Shown here: one piece after another, positions 1-6,350 of the stretch
Numbering within the stretch: position 1 is the stretch's first letter
Layout: each line of letters opens with the position of its first letter
DNA from: Alphaproteobacteria bacterium
Lineage (GTDB): Bacteria; Pseudomonadota; Alphaproteobacteria; Rhizobiales; Xanthobacteraceae
Assembly: GCA_005883445.1 (NCBI GenBank)
Contig: VAZL01000016.1
Coordinates: forward strand, 1-6,365
Reading direction: 5' to 3'
Length of the DNA stretch: 6,365 nucleotides
The notes under the pieces: generated by a model
Told to the model about the DNA's origin: nothing
Databases searched by the model: none
The model's input: only the letters and a program-made list of their open reading frames with translations
Translations under genes and position numbers: made by a program

Positions 1-1098
1 TACGCCAAGCCGGTGGGCGTGGTCTGTGCCATCACGCCCTCGACCAATCCGGGCGCGACACCGGTCAACAAGGCGATGATGGCGCTCAAGGGACGCAACG
101 CCATCGTCATTGCCGCGTCGCCGGCCGGCCTCAAGACCACGCAGCGCACGGTCGACTACATGCGCGCCGAGCTCAAGAAGGTCGGCCTGCCCGAAGACCT
201 CGTGCAAATCGTGCCGCCGCCGGCATCGAAGGACATGACACAGGCGCTGATGGAGGCCGCCGATCTGGTGGTCGCCACTGGCTCGCAGGACAACGTGCGG
301 CGCGCCTATTCGAGCGGCACGCCGGCGATCGGGGTGGGCACCGGCAACGTCCCGGTGATCATCGATGAGACCGCCGATCTCAACGAGGCGGCCCAGAAAA
401 TCTGCGCGTCGAAAATCTTCGACAATGCGACCTCCTGCTCGTCGGAGAATTCCGTGGTCATTCTCGATGCGGTGTACGATCATGCGATCGCGGCGCTGGA
501 GCGCGCTGGCGGCTACATGGCCGCGCCGATGGAAAAGGAGCGCATCCAGCGCAGGCTGTGGCCGGATGGCAAGCTCAGTCGCCACCTGATCGCGCGCGAC
601 GCCGATGTGCTGGCGAGGGCGTTCGGCCTGCCGGTCACGGCCGAGCAAAGGAAGTTCTTCATGGTCGAGGAGACAGGAGTCGGCCGCAACTTCCCGTTTT
701 CCGGGGAGAAGCTGGCGCTGGTGCTCGCGGTCTATCGCGCGAGGGATTTCGACGCCGCCATTGCGCGCGTCAATGAAATCATCGCCCATCAGGGTCGCGG
801 TCATTCCTGCGGATTGCACACGAAGGAGCTCGCACGCGCGCGCAAGCTCGCCGAACAGGTTGACGTGGTGCGCGTGCTCATCAACCAGGCCCACACCTTC
901 GGCAACGGCGGCGCCTTCGACAACGGGCTCAACTTCACGCTCAGCATGGGGTGCGGGACCTGGGGCGGCAACAGCATCAGCGAAAACCTCAACTACAAGC
1001 ACTTCATCAACATTACCCATCTCGTGACCCCTATTCGCGAAGACAAGCCATCGGAGGAAGAGCTGTTCGGCGCCTACTGGGACAAATACGGTCGCTGA
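1..1098 (+). CDS. CoA-acylating aldehyde dehydrogenase, EutE/AdhE/sulfoacetaldehyde dehydrogenase type (5' truncated by window edge)
   Basis: The frame is open from base 1 (Tyr-Ala-Lys-Pro, then VGVVCAITPSTNP), so the GTG at 13 is internal and the true start lies upstream. About 365 codons are visible; family members have roughly 460-490 residues, so some 100 N-terminal residues are missing. The family converts an aldehyde, CoA and NAD(P)+ to acyl-CoA and NAD(P)H in the cytoplasm, reversibly. Visible motifs, counting codon 1 at base 1, are the P-x-GV..A..P-S-TNP strand at the left edge, GVGTGNVPVIID, the catalytic Cys146 in NATSCSSENSVV, EETGVGRNFPF followed by EKLALVLAVY, GHSCGLHTKE with His268, and the C-terminal block CGTWGGNSISENLNYKH. 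The last block and the T-x-C-x-SE Cys context are typical of acylating enzymes, not of ordinary hydrolytic aldehyde dehydrogenases. The closest match by eye is sulfoacetaldehyde dehydrogenase (SauS/SqwD-like). Family is secure; substrate is inferred. Neighbouring CoA-ligase subunits follow after 8 bp. Confidence 0.9.
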   Translation, partial: YAKPVGVVCAITPSTNPGATPVNKAMMALKGRNAIVIAASPAGLKTTQRTVDYMRAELKKVGLPEDLVQIVPPPASKDMTQALMEAADLVVATGSQDNVRRAYSSGTPAIGVGTGNVPVIIDETADLNEAAQKICASKIFDNATSCSSENSVVILDAVYDHAIAALERAGGYMAAPMEKERIQRRLWPDGKLSRHLIARDADVLARAFGLPVTAEQRKFFMVEETGVGRNFPFSGEKLALVLAVYRARDFDAAIARVNEIIAHQGRGHSCGLHTKELARARKLAEQVDVVRVLINQAHTFGNGGAFDNGLNFTLSMGCGTWGGNSISENLNYKHFINITHLVTPIREDKPSEEELFGAYWDKYGR

Positions 1099-1100
1099 GG
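1097..1100 (+). promoter_or_regulatory. Ribosome binding site (GAGG) for the SucC-like gene
   Basis: GAGG overlaps the TGA stop of the aldehyde dehydrogenase gene and lies 6 nt before the ATG at 1107. Open frame continues upstream of that ATG (back past 951), so this site and the SucC-like N-terminus MNFDEHAAK together fix 1107 as the start. Confidence 0.55.
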
Positions 1101-1106
1101 CGCCAG

Positions 1107-2234
1107 ATGAACTTCGACGAACACGCGGCGAAATCGCTGGTGCTCGCGCCCGCCGGCATACCGGTGCCGCGCGGGCAAATATGCCGCACGGCGAAGGAAG
1201 CGGCCCAAGCGGTTGGCGCGATCGGACCCGCCGCGATCAAGGCACAGGTTGCGGCCGGCAAGCGCGGAAAGGCCGGCGGTATCAAGCCCGCCGATACGCC
1301 CGAGGAGGCTGAGCGCGTCGCCGCCGCGATCCTGGGCATGAGCATCGGCGAATACAAGGTCGAGCGCGTGCTAGTCGAGGAACAGGCGAACATCGCGCAT
1401 GAATTCTATGCGGCCGTCTTGACCGATACGGAGGCGCGCAAGCCGCTCGTTCTGTTCTCGACGCAAGGCGGCATGGACATTGAGAAGGTCGCGGCCGCCA
1501 ACCCCAATGCGATCCGGCGCCAGCACGTCGATCTGGACGTCGAGCCGGGCGCGGTCGATTTCGTCTCGATGCTGGCCGGCCTGCAGCTCGGCGATGCGCA
1601 GGCGAGCGTCGCAGATATTCTTTCTCGCCTCTATGCGGCCTATCGACGGCGCGACGCCGAGCTTCTTGAGATCAATCCGCTGGCGCAGCTCGCGGATCGG
1701 CGCGTGGTGGCGCTCGACTGCAAATTCGTGCTCGACGATGCCGCCGCCTATCGGCAGGAGGACATCGTCAGGTTCGGGGCCCCCGCCCCGATGACCGCGC
1801 TGGAACAGCGCGGTGCGGAAAACGGTCTGAAGTTCATCCAGGTCGACGGCAATGTCGGCGTGCTGGCGAACGGCGCCGGGCTCACCATGACGACGATGGA
1901 CGTCATTCGCCACTTCGGCGGCCGGCCGGCCAACTTCCTTGAAATCGGCGGCGAGGCATACACCAAGTCGGCGGCGGCGCTCGACCTCGTTCTGTCCAAT
2001 CCCGGCGTCAAGAGTCTCATCATCAATTTCTGCGGGGCGTTCGCCCGCACCGATGTCATGGCCGAGGGGGTGGTGAAGGCCTGGCAGGAGCTCAAGCCCG
2101 CCATCCCCGTGTTCTTCTCGATCCACGGCACCGGCGAGGACGAGGCCATCGCGCTCGTGCGCGCGCGGCTCGGGATCGAGCCCTACGATCTGATGGAAGA
2201 CGCCATTCAGGCGGCGGTGCGGGCGGCGCAATGA
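1107..2234 (+). CDS. SucC-like beta subunit of an NDP-forming acyl-CoA ligase (ATP-grasp)
   Basis: The product is 375 residues, close to the roughly 388 of E. coli SucC. The beta subunit binds the nucleotide and, with the alpha subunit, interconverts an acid, CoA and NTP with acyl-CoA, NDP and phosphate. The N-terminus MNFDEHAAKSLV matches SucC. The ATP-grasp domain (about 1-220) has Lys45, the glycine-rich GKRGKAGG (51-58) and EINPL (188-192), where Glu188 matches the glutamate needed for phosphohistidine transfer in E. coli SucC (Glu197) and Asn190 the Mg-binding Asn. The C-terminal ligase domain starts near VDGNVG and has ANGAGLTMTTMD. Two loops differ from SucC: the usual GGIVRCD reads GAFARTD (310-316), and the usual VRLEGNN reads FSIHGTG (337-343). 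Family and catalytic competence look firm; the altered loops, and pairing with an acylating aldehyde dehydrogenase instead of TCA genes, argue for another acid (sulfoacetate is one candidate, as for SqwKL). An ordinary succinate ligase is not excluded. Confidence 0.9.
   Translation: MNFDEHAAKSLVLAPAGIPVPRGQICRTAKEAAQAVGAIGPAAIKAQVAAGKRGKAGGIKPADTPEEAERVAAAILGMSIGEYKVERVLVEEQANIAHEFYAAVLTDTEARKPLVLFSTQGGMDIEKVAAANPNAIRRQHVDLDVEPGAVDFVSMLAGLQLGDAQASVADILSRLYAAYRRRDAELLEINPLAQLADRRVVALDCKFVLDDAAAYRQEDIVRFGAPAPMTALEQRGAENGLKFIQVDGNVGVLANGAGLTMTTMDVIRHFGGRPANFLEIGGEAYTKSAAALDLVLSNPGVKSLIINFCGAFARTDVMAEGVVKAWQELKPAIPVFFSIHGTGEDEAIALVRARLGIEPYDLMEDAIQAAVRAAQ
2231..2234 (+). promoter_or_regulatory. 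ATGA start/stop overlap coupling the beta and alpha ligase subunits
   Basis: The ATG of the SucD-like gene (2231-2233) overlaps the TGA of the SucC-like gene (2232-2234). No strong Shine-Dalgarno precedes it, so translation probably depends on ribosomes finishing the beta subunit, which would suit equal production of the two subunits. A second in-frame ATG at 2237 is an alternative start. Confidence 0.7.
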
Positions 2235-3130
2235 TCATGCGCAGGAGCAGCAAGGTCATCGTGCTCGGCATCACCGGACGCCAGGGCACGTTCTGGACCG
2301 AGAAAATGCTCGCCTATGGCACGCAGGTCGTGGCCGGCGTCAATCCGAAACGCGCGGGCGGGCGGCATTGCGATGTGCCGATCTTCGCCTCGACGGCGCA
2401 GGCCGTGCGGGACACCGGCGGCGATGTCGCCGTCATGTTCATTCCACCCGCGACTGCGCGCGAGGCGGCGGTGTCGGCAATGGAGGCGGGGATCAAGCAT
2501 CTGGTCGTGTTGACCGAGCACATCCCAGCGCAGGACGTCATGGCGATGCACGCGGCTGCCGCCCGGCACGGCACGCGCATCGTCGGCCCCAACACTGCCG
2601 GCCTGGTGACGCCGGGCGAATGCTTCATCGGGATTATGCCTGCGTTTGTGCCGAGCGTGTTCAAGCCCGGCCATGTTGGAGTGATCTCGCGCAGCGGCAG
2701 CCTCGGCACGCTCGTCTGCCTCGAGCTGACGCGATCGGGGCTCGGCCAATCAGCCTTCATCGGCATCGGGGGCGACCCGATGCTCGGCACCACCACGCGC
2801 GACGCGCTCGCGGCGCTCGACCACGACCCTCCAACCGAGGCCGTCGTCATCGTCGGCGAAATTGGCGGCACGATGGAAGAAGACGCCGCCGACTACGCCA
2901 GGACGATGCGCAAACCGGTTGCCGCCTTCATCGCCGGCGCCGCTTCGCCTCCCGGCAAGAAGATGGGCCACGCCGGCGCCATCGTGACCGGCAATCGCGG
3001 AGGCTATGCGTCGAAACGCCGGGCGCTTGAAGCGGCCGGGGTCATCGTCGCCGATACGCCGGCGGAGATTGCGCACGCACTATCCGGAAGAAATCCAAGG
3101 CCGCGCCTACACGCTGCCGGTGTTTCGTAA
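2231..3130 (+). CDS. SucD-like alpha subunit of an NDP-forming acyl-CoA ligase
   Basis: The product is 299 residues against about 289 for E. coli SucD; the extra length is mostly a C-terminal tail. The alpha subunit binds CoA and carries the histidine that is phosphorylated during catalysis. Visible motifs are the CoA-binding Rossmann start GITGRQGTF (13-21), GPNTAG (119-124), SRSGSLGTL (153-161), GIGGDP, GEIGG with Glu210 (equivalent to the catalytic Glu208 of E. coli) and the active-site His247 in KKMGHAGAIV. It should therefore be active with the upstream beta subunit. Differences from SucD are GPNCPG to GPNTAG and RSGTLTYE to RSGSLGTL, both close to the CoA/thioester site, which fits a paralogue with altered acid specificity. 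It is the last gene of the + operon and ends with TAA 8 bp before a convergent gene. Family is secure; substrate is unproven. Confidence 0.9.
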   Translation: MIMRRSSKVIVLGITGRQGTFWTEKMLAYGTQVVAGVNPKRAGGRHCDVPIFASTAQAVRDTGGDVAVMFIPPATAREAAVSAMEAGIKHLVVLTEHIPAQDVMAMHAAAARHGTRIVGPNTAGLVTPGECFIGIMPAFVPSVFKPGHVGVISRSGSLGTLVCLELTRSGLGQSAFIGIGGDPMLGTTTRDALAALDHDPPTEAVVIVGEIGGTMEEDAADYARTMRKPVAAFIAGAASPPGKKMGHAGAIVTGNRGGYASKRRALEAAGVIVADTPAEIAHALSGRNPRPRLHAAGVS

Positions 3131-3138
3131 CAAGCCCA
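3131..3138. other. 8-bp junction between two convergent operons
   Basis: Only 8 bases separate the TAA of the SucD-like gene and the TGA of the GMC gene on the opposite strand. I see no GC-rich stem with a T-run in or beside the gap, so no intrinsic terminator can be assigned for either operon. Any terminator must lie inside the opposing gene or be Rho-dependent. Confidence 0.8.
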
Positions 3139-4749
3139 TCAATGCTGCCGCGTGTCCTGCAGGATCAGGTCCGAGGCCTTTTCGCCGATCATGATCGCCG
3201 GAAGATTGGTGTTGCCGGACACCAGCGTCGGCATGATCGAGCAATCGGCCACCCAGAGCCCCTCGACGCCCCGCACGCGCAGTTGGGGATCGACCACCGC
3301 CGCGTCGTCGGCGCCCATCCGGCAGGTGCCGGCCGGATGAAAAATCGTCGCGCCGTTCTGGCGCGCAAACGCCAACAGCTCGGTCTCGGAATCAACCGCC
3401 GGCCCTGGAGTGACTTCGGCGGCTATGTAGTCGGACAGCGGCTTGGTGCGCGCCAGCTCGCGTGCGAATGAAATGGCGCGAACCGCACAGGCGCGGTCGG
3501 TTTCGGTTGCAAGATAGTTCGCGTGAATGCGCGGCCGCACCAGCGGATCGGCGCTGGCAAGCTCGATACGCCCGCGGCTTTCCGGACGCAGCTGGCAGAC
3601 CGAGAGCGTGAAGCCGGAAAAGTCATGGACCTTGCCGCCCGCCATGTCCGCGCTCAGCGTGGCCACATGGAACTGGATATCCGGCGTCCTGGAGTTCGGC
3701 ATCACGCGCGCAAACAGTCCGCCCTGGTTGATGCCGAGGGCGAGCGGTCCACCGCGGAAGAGCAGCCATTCAAGGCCGATGCGCACGCAGCCTATGACGG
3801 AGCGCAACTGGTCGTTGGTCGTGATCGGCACTGCACAGCGATAAATGAGACGAAACTGCAAATGATCCTGCAGATTTTCGCCGACCCCGGCGCGATCGAC
3901 GACGATCGGGATGCCGTGGTGGCGGAGCGCGGCGGCGGGGCCGATTCCCGACACCATGAGCAGATGCGGCGACTGTATAGACCCGGCGCACAGAATGACG
4001 CCGCCTCGCGCCCGAATGATGCAGTCCTGCGCGCCGACGCGGCATTCGATCCCCGCGGCGCGCCCCCGCTCGAACAGGATGCGTGTAGCCAACGCCTGCG
4101 TGATGACCCGCAGGTTTCTTCTTTTTCGCGCCGGCCGCAGATAGGCCTTGGCGGCGGAGACGCGCCAGCCGTCCTTCATCGTCAGCTGATAGTAGCCCGC
4201 TCCTTCCTGCGACTCGCCGTTGAAATCGTCTGTTCGCGGGATGCCGCGCGCCTGCGCCGACGCTATGAAGGCTTCGATCAGCTCATGCCGCCGTTTGATG
4301 CTGCTGACCGCCGTCGGTCCGCCGCTGCCGTGCAACTGGCTTTCGGCATGATCGGGATTGCTCTCCGACTTGACGAAATACGGCAGCACGTCGTTCCACG
4401 ACCAGCCGGTGTTTCCAAGCCCGGCCCAATGGTCGTAATCCTCGTGCTGGCCGCGGATCGCAATCAGCCCATTGATCGAGCTCGATCCGCCGAGCACGCG
4501 ACCGCGCGGCCAGTAGATCTGGCGTCCGTCCATGTTGCGGTCGGGCTCGGTGTAGAACTGCCAGTTGACGAGCGGGTCCCACATCGTGCGGCCGTATCCG
4601 ATCGGCAGCGCAATCCAGAACCTGCGGTCGTGCGGCCCCGCCTCCAGCAAGGCGACGCGGTGGCGCGGATCGGCGGAGAGCCGGTTGGCCAACACGCAAC
4701 CGGCGGAACCCGCGCCGACGATGATGAAGTCGAACTCGCCGAGATTCAT
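3139..4749 (-). CDS. GMC-family FAD-dependent oxidoreductase (choline/alcohol dehydrogenase type)
   Basis: The product is 536 residues, full length for the BetA/AlkJ-type group. It should oxidise a primary alcohol to an aldehyde with FAD, passing electrons to oxygen or to the respiratory chain. Visible motifs are the FAD-binding fold IIVGAGSAG (Gly12, Gly14, Gly17) followed by LLEAG, GMC signature 1 GRVLGGSS (83-90) with Asn93, the ENLQDH motif (291-296), GMC signature 2 GSIQSPHLLMVSGIG (256-270), and the catalytic pair His471 (HPAGTCRMG) and probably Asn513 (SGNTNLPAIMIGEK). There is no signal peptide or membrane segment, so it is cytoplasmic or peripherally bound. Its ATG overlaps the ATPase stop, placing it in the transport operon and suggesting that it acts on the imported compound or a derivative. 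GMC enzymes act on many alcohols; isethionate dehydrogenase (IseJ-like) is one possibility, choline or glycol oxidation others. Family is certain, substrate unknown. Confidence 0.93.
   Translation of the reverse strand: MNLGEFDFIIVGAGSAGCVLANRLSADPRHRVALLEAGPHDRRFWIALPIGYGRTMWDPLVNWQFYTEPDRNMDGRQIYWPRGRVLGGSSSINGLIAIRGQHEDYDHWAGLGNTGWSWNDVLPYFVKSESNPDHAESQLHGSGGPTAVSSIKRRHELIEAFIASAQARGIPRTDDFNGESQEGAGYYQLTMKDGWRVSAAKAYLRPARKRRNLRVITQALATRILFERGRAAGIECRVGAQDCIIRARGGVILCAGSIQSPHLLMVSGIGPAAALRHHGIPIVVDRAGVGENLQDHLQFRLIYRCAVPITTNDQLRSVIGCVRIGLEWLLFRGGPLALGINQGGLFARVMPNSRTPDIQFHVATLSADMAGGKVHDFSGFTLSVCQLRPESRGRIELASADPLVRPRIHANYLATETDRACAVRAISFARELARTKPLSDYIAAEVTPGPAVDSETELLAFARQNGATIFHPAGTCRMGADDAAVVDPQLRVRGVEGLWVADCSIMPTLVSGNTNLPAIMIGEKASDLILQDTRQH
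4746..4749 (-). promoter_or_regulatory. ATGA start/stop overlap coupling ABC ATPase and GMC oxidoreductase
   Basis: Read on the - strand, the GMC start ATG (4749-4747) overlaps the ATPase stop TGA (4748-4746). The 20 bases before it hold no good Shine-Dalgarno, so the GMC gene is probably translated by re-initiation after the ATPase. Confidence 0.7.
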
Positions 4750-5516
4750 TGATCGTCGTCGCTGATCTCGTCATGGATCAACATGCGTAGCCTGCGCTTG
4801 AGCTTCGCGTAGGCGGCGCTGTCCTCGTCCCGCGGGCGCGGCAGATCGACCTCGATGAAGCTCTTCACCCGCCCCGGCCGCCTGGTCATCACGACGATAT
4901 AGTCGGCGAGCTTGATCGCCTCGTCGATGCTGTGCGTCACCAGCAGCACGGTTTTCGGCTCCCGCTGCCAGATCAACACCAGCTCATCCTGCATCAGGCT
5001 GCGGTTCTGCGCATCGAGCGCGGCAAACGGCTCGTCCATCAGGAGAACGCGCGGGCCAACGGCCAGCGCTCGCGCGATGGCGACGCGCTGGCGCATGCCA
5101 CCGGAGAGATGATGCGGCAGCTTGTGCTCGAATCCCTGCAGCCCCACGAGCTCGACGTGATGGCGCGTCACCCGCGCTCGCTCCGGCCTAGGAATGTTCT
5201 TCATCTCCAGGCCGAACGCGATGTTTTGCGCCACGCTCATCCAGGGAAACAACGCATAGTCCTGAAAGATCATGGTGTGCTGCCAGCCGGGCTCGCGGAT
5301 CGGCGTGCCGTCGACGGTGACAACGCCCTTCGTCGCCTGTTCGAATCCGGCCGCGATGTTGAGCAGCGTTGTCTTGCCGCAGCCGCTGTGGCCGAGGATG
5401 GCGCAAAACCGATTGTCGGGGATTTCAAAGCTGACATTGTCGAGCGCGACCACCGAGCCGATGGCACCCGGCTCCCCGTAGATCTTGGACACGGCGGAGA
5501 CTGCGACCTGGCCCAC
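4746..5516 (-). CDS. ABC transporter ATPase, SsuB/TauB (nitrate/sulfonate/taurine) type
   Basis: The product is 256 residues, the normal size for this importer ATPase. It hydrolyses ATP on the cytoplasmic face to drive uptake through the permease encoded just upstream. All motifs are present: Walker A GHSGCGKTT (42-50), Q-loop Gln85 in FQDYALFPW, signature LSGGMRQ (137-143), Walker B VLLMDE (157-162) with catalytic Glu162, D-loop AALD and H-loop His195 in THSIDEA. The layout and the phrases FQDYALFPW, SIDEAIKLAD and RRPGRV are those of the SsuB/TauB/NrtD group. The start is GTG at 5516; a TAG three codons upstream in the same frame rules out a longer form. No clear ribosome binding site is visible, so coupling to the permease is likely. 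The family imports taurine, alkanesulfonates, nitrate, thiamine precursors, aromatics and more, so the substrate cannot be read from this subunit. Confidence 0.94.
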   Translation of the reverse strand: MGQVAVSAVSKIYGEPGAIGSVVALDNVSFEIPDNRFCAILGHSGCGKTTLLNIAAGFEQATKGVVTVDGTPIREPGWQHTMIFQDYALFPWMSVAQNIAFGLEMKNIPRPERARVTRHHVELVGLQGFEHKLPHHLSGGMRQRVAIARALAVGPRVLLMDEPFAALDAQNRSLMQDELVLIWQREPKTVLLVTHSIDEAIKLADYIVVMTRRPGRVKSFIEVDLPRPRDEDSAAYAKLKRRLRMLIHDEISDDDQ

Positions 5517-5522
5517 GGCAAG

Positions 5523-6350
5523 CTACTTGGCCATCGCCAGCGACCACGGCAGCGTGCGCCGGGTGAGTGCGCGGATGCCGGCATCGATGGCAAGACCGAC
5601 AATTCCGATGGTCAACATGCCGACGGTGATGATGTCGGTGCGCAGCATGCTGCGCGCGTCGTTGATCAGAAAACCTAGTCCCGAATTGGCGCCGACCAGT
5701 TCCGCCGCGACCAGCGCCATCCAGCCGAAACCCAAGGCGATGCGGATGCCGGTGACGATCTGCGGCAATGCGCCCTTGAGCACGATGCGGGTCAGCACCC
5801 GGCGCTCGGAAGCACCGAGGCTGCGCGCCGCGCGCACCAGATTTGGCTCGATATTGCGCACGCCCATGATCGTATTGATCAGGATCGGGAAGAACATGCC
5901 GAGGAAGATGATGAATTGGTTCTGTTCGTCGCCCAGTCCGAACCACAAAATGCTCAGCGGAATCCAGGCGAGCGGCGGGATCGGCCGCAGCAGTTCCACG
6001 ATCGGATTCATTTGATTGTAGACCGGACGCCACCATCCCATCGCCATGCCGATCGGGATTGCTGCGGAAGCAAACACGAACGCCGTGGCCTCGCGTTTGA
6101 GGCTGGCGGCAAGGTGGTAGAACAACTCGCCAGACATGATCATGGCGGCTGCGGTGACGACGATCGTGGTCGGCGCCGGCATGAGCACCGCCATCTGCGG
6201 ATCGATCCGTGGCAGCCAAACGCTCGAGGTGAACTCCCAGAGCGCGATCATGACGCCAAACAGCGCCAGATTAGGCAAGTACGCGCCGACCCGAATGATC
6301 CAGACCAGCACGGGATTGATCGGCAGCGGAGCTGCCGGTTCGGGCGGCAT
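5523..6350 (-). CDS. ABC transporter permease, SsuC/TauC (nitrate/sulfonate/taurine) type
   Basis: The product is 275 residues from the ATG at 6350, equal to the usual length of TauC-like permeases. It forms the inner-membrane channel, presumably as a homodimer. About six hydrophobic segments are visible (near 26-43, 91-110, 122-140, 146-165, 203-221 and 240-258). The cytoplasmic EAA loop that contacts the ATPase is at 172-196 (VRAARSLGAS to LKGALP). LRPIPPLAWIPLSILWFGLG (122-141) and SGLGFLI are family hallmarks. The ATPase gene follows after 6 bp. The start is not certain: no Shine-Dalgarno lies before 6350, and the frame stays open to the window edge (five more codons), so the protein could begin further right. 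The binding protein that would define the substrate is not in view. Family is secure; sulfonate uptake is only one of several options. Confidence 0.92.
   Translation of the reverse strand: MPPEPAAPLPINPVLVWIIRVGAYLPNLALFGVMIALWEFTSSVWLPRIDPQMAVLMPAPTTIVVTAAAMIMSGELFYHLAASLKREATAFVFASAAIPIGMAMGWWRPVYNQMNPIVELLRPIPPLAWIPLSILWFGLGDEQNQFIIFLGMFFPILINTIMGVRNIEPNLVRAARSLGASERRVLTRIVLKGALPQIVTGIRIALGFGWMALVAAELVGANSGLGFLINDARSMLRTDIITVGMLTIGIVGLAIDAGIRALTRRTLPWSLAMAK

Noticed and set aside
1..12. Starting the aldehyde dehydrogenase at the GTG at base 13
   Set aside because: The preceding four codons continue the family motif and the protein would lack about 100 residues of its N-terminal domain; the gene is cut by the window edge.
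951..1106. Upstream extension of the SucC-like gene to the ATG at 951
   Set aside because: The extra 52 residues overlap the conserved C-terminus of the aldehyde dehydrogenase and do not resemble SucC, while the ATG at 1107 has a GAGG and the expected N-terminus.
1371..2231. Long open frame (286 codons) on the - strand opposite the SucC-like gene
   Set aside because: It is antisense to a well-supported ATP-grasp ligase gene. The His/Arg/Asp-rich translation shows no family motif and is a typical shadow frame in high-GC DNA.
3154..3163. Palindrome TCCTGCAGGA near the operon junction as a possible terminator
   Set aside because: It is a 10-bp palindrome with no loop and no following T-run, so it would not form a usable terminator hairpin.
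3186..3197. Perfect 12-bp palindrome CGATCATGATCG, a possible operator
   Set aside because: It lies inside the conserved Ile-Met-Ile-Gly-Glu-Lys coding stretch of the GMC gene, far from any promoter, and is explained by the ATC-ATG-ATC codons.
3523..4752. Long open frame (409 codons) on the + strand opposite the GMC gene
   Set aside because: It is the mirror of a gene with all GMC motifs and high-GC codon bias; its translation is rich in Arg, Asp and Ala with no recognisable domain, and it has no convincing start signal.
4932..5678. Open frame of 248 codons on the + strand opposite the ABC genes
   Set aside because: It runs across the junction of two clear ABC genes on the other strand and encodes a low-complexity, His/Arg/Asp-rich sequence without motifs.
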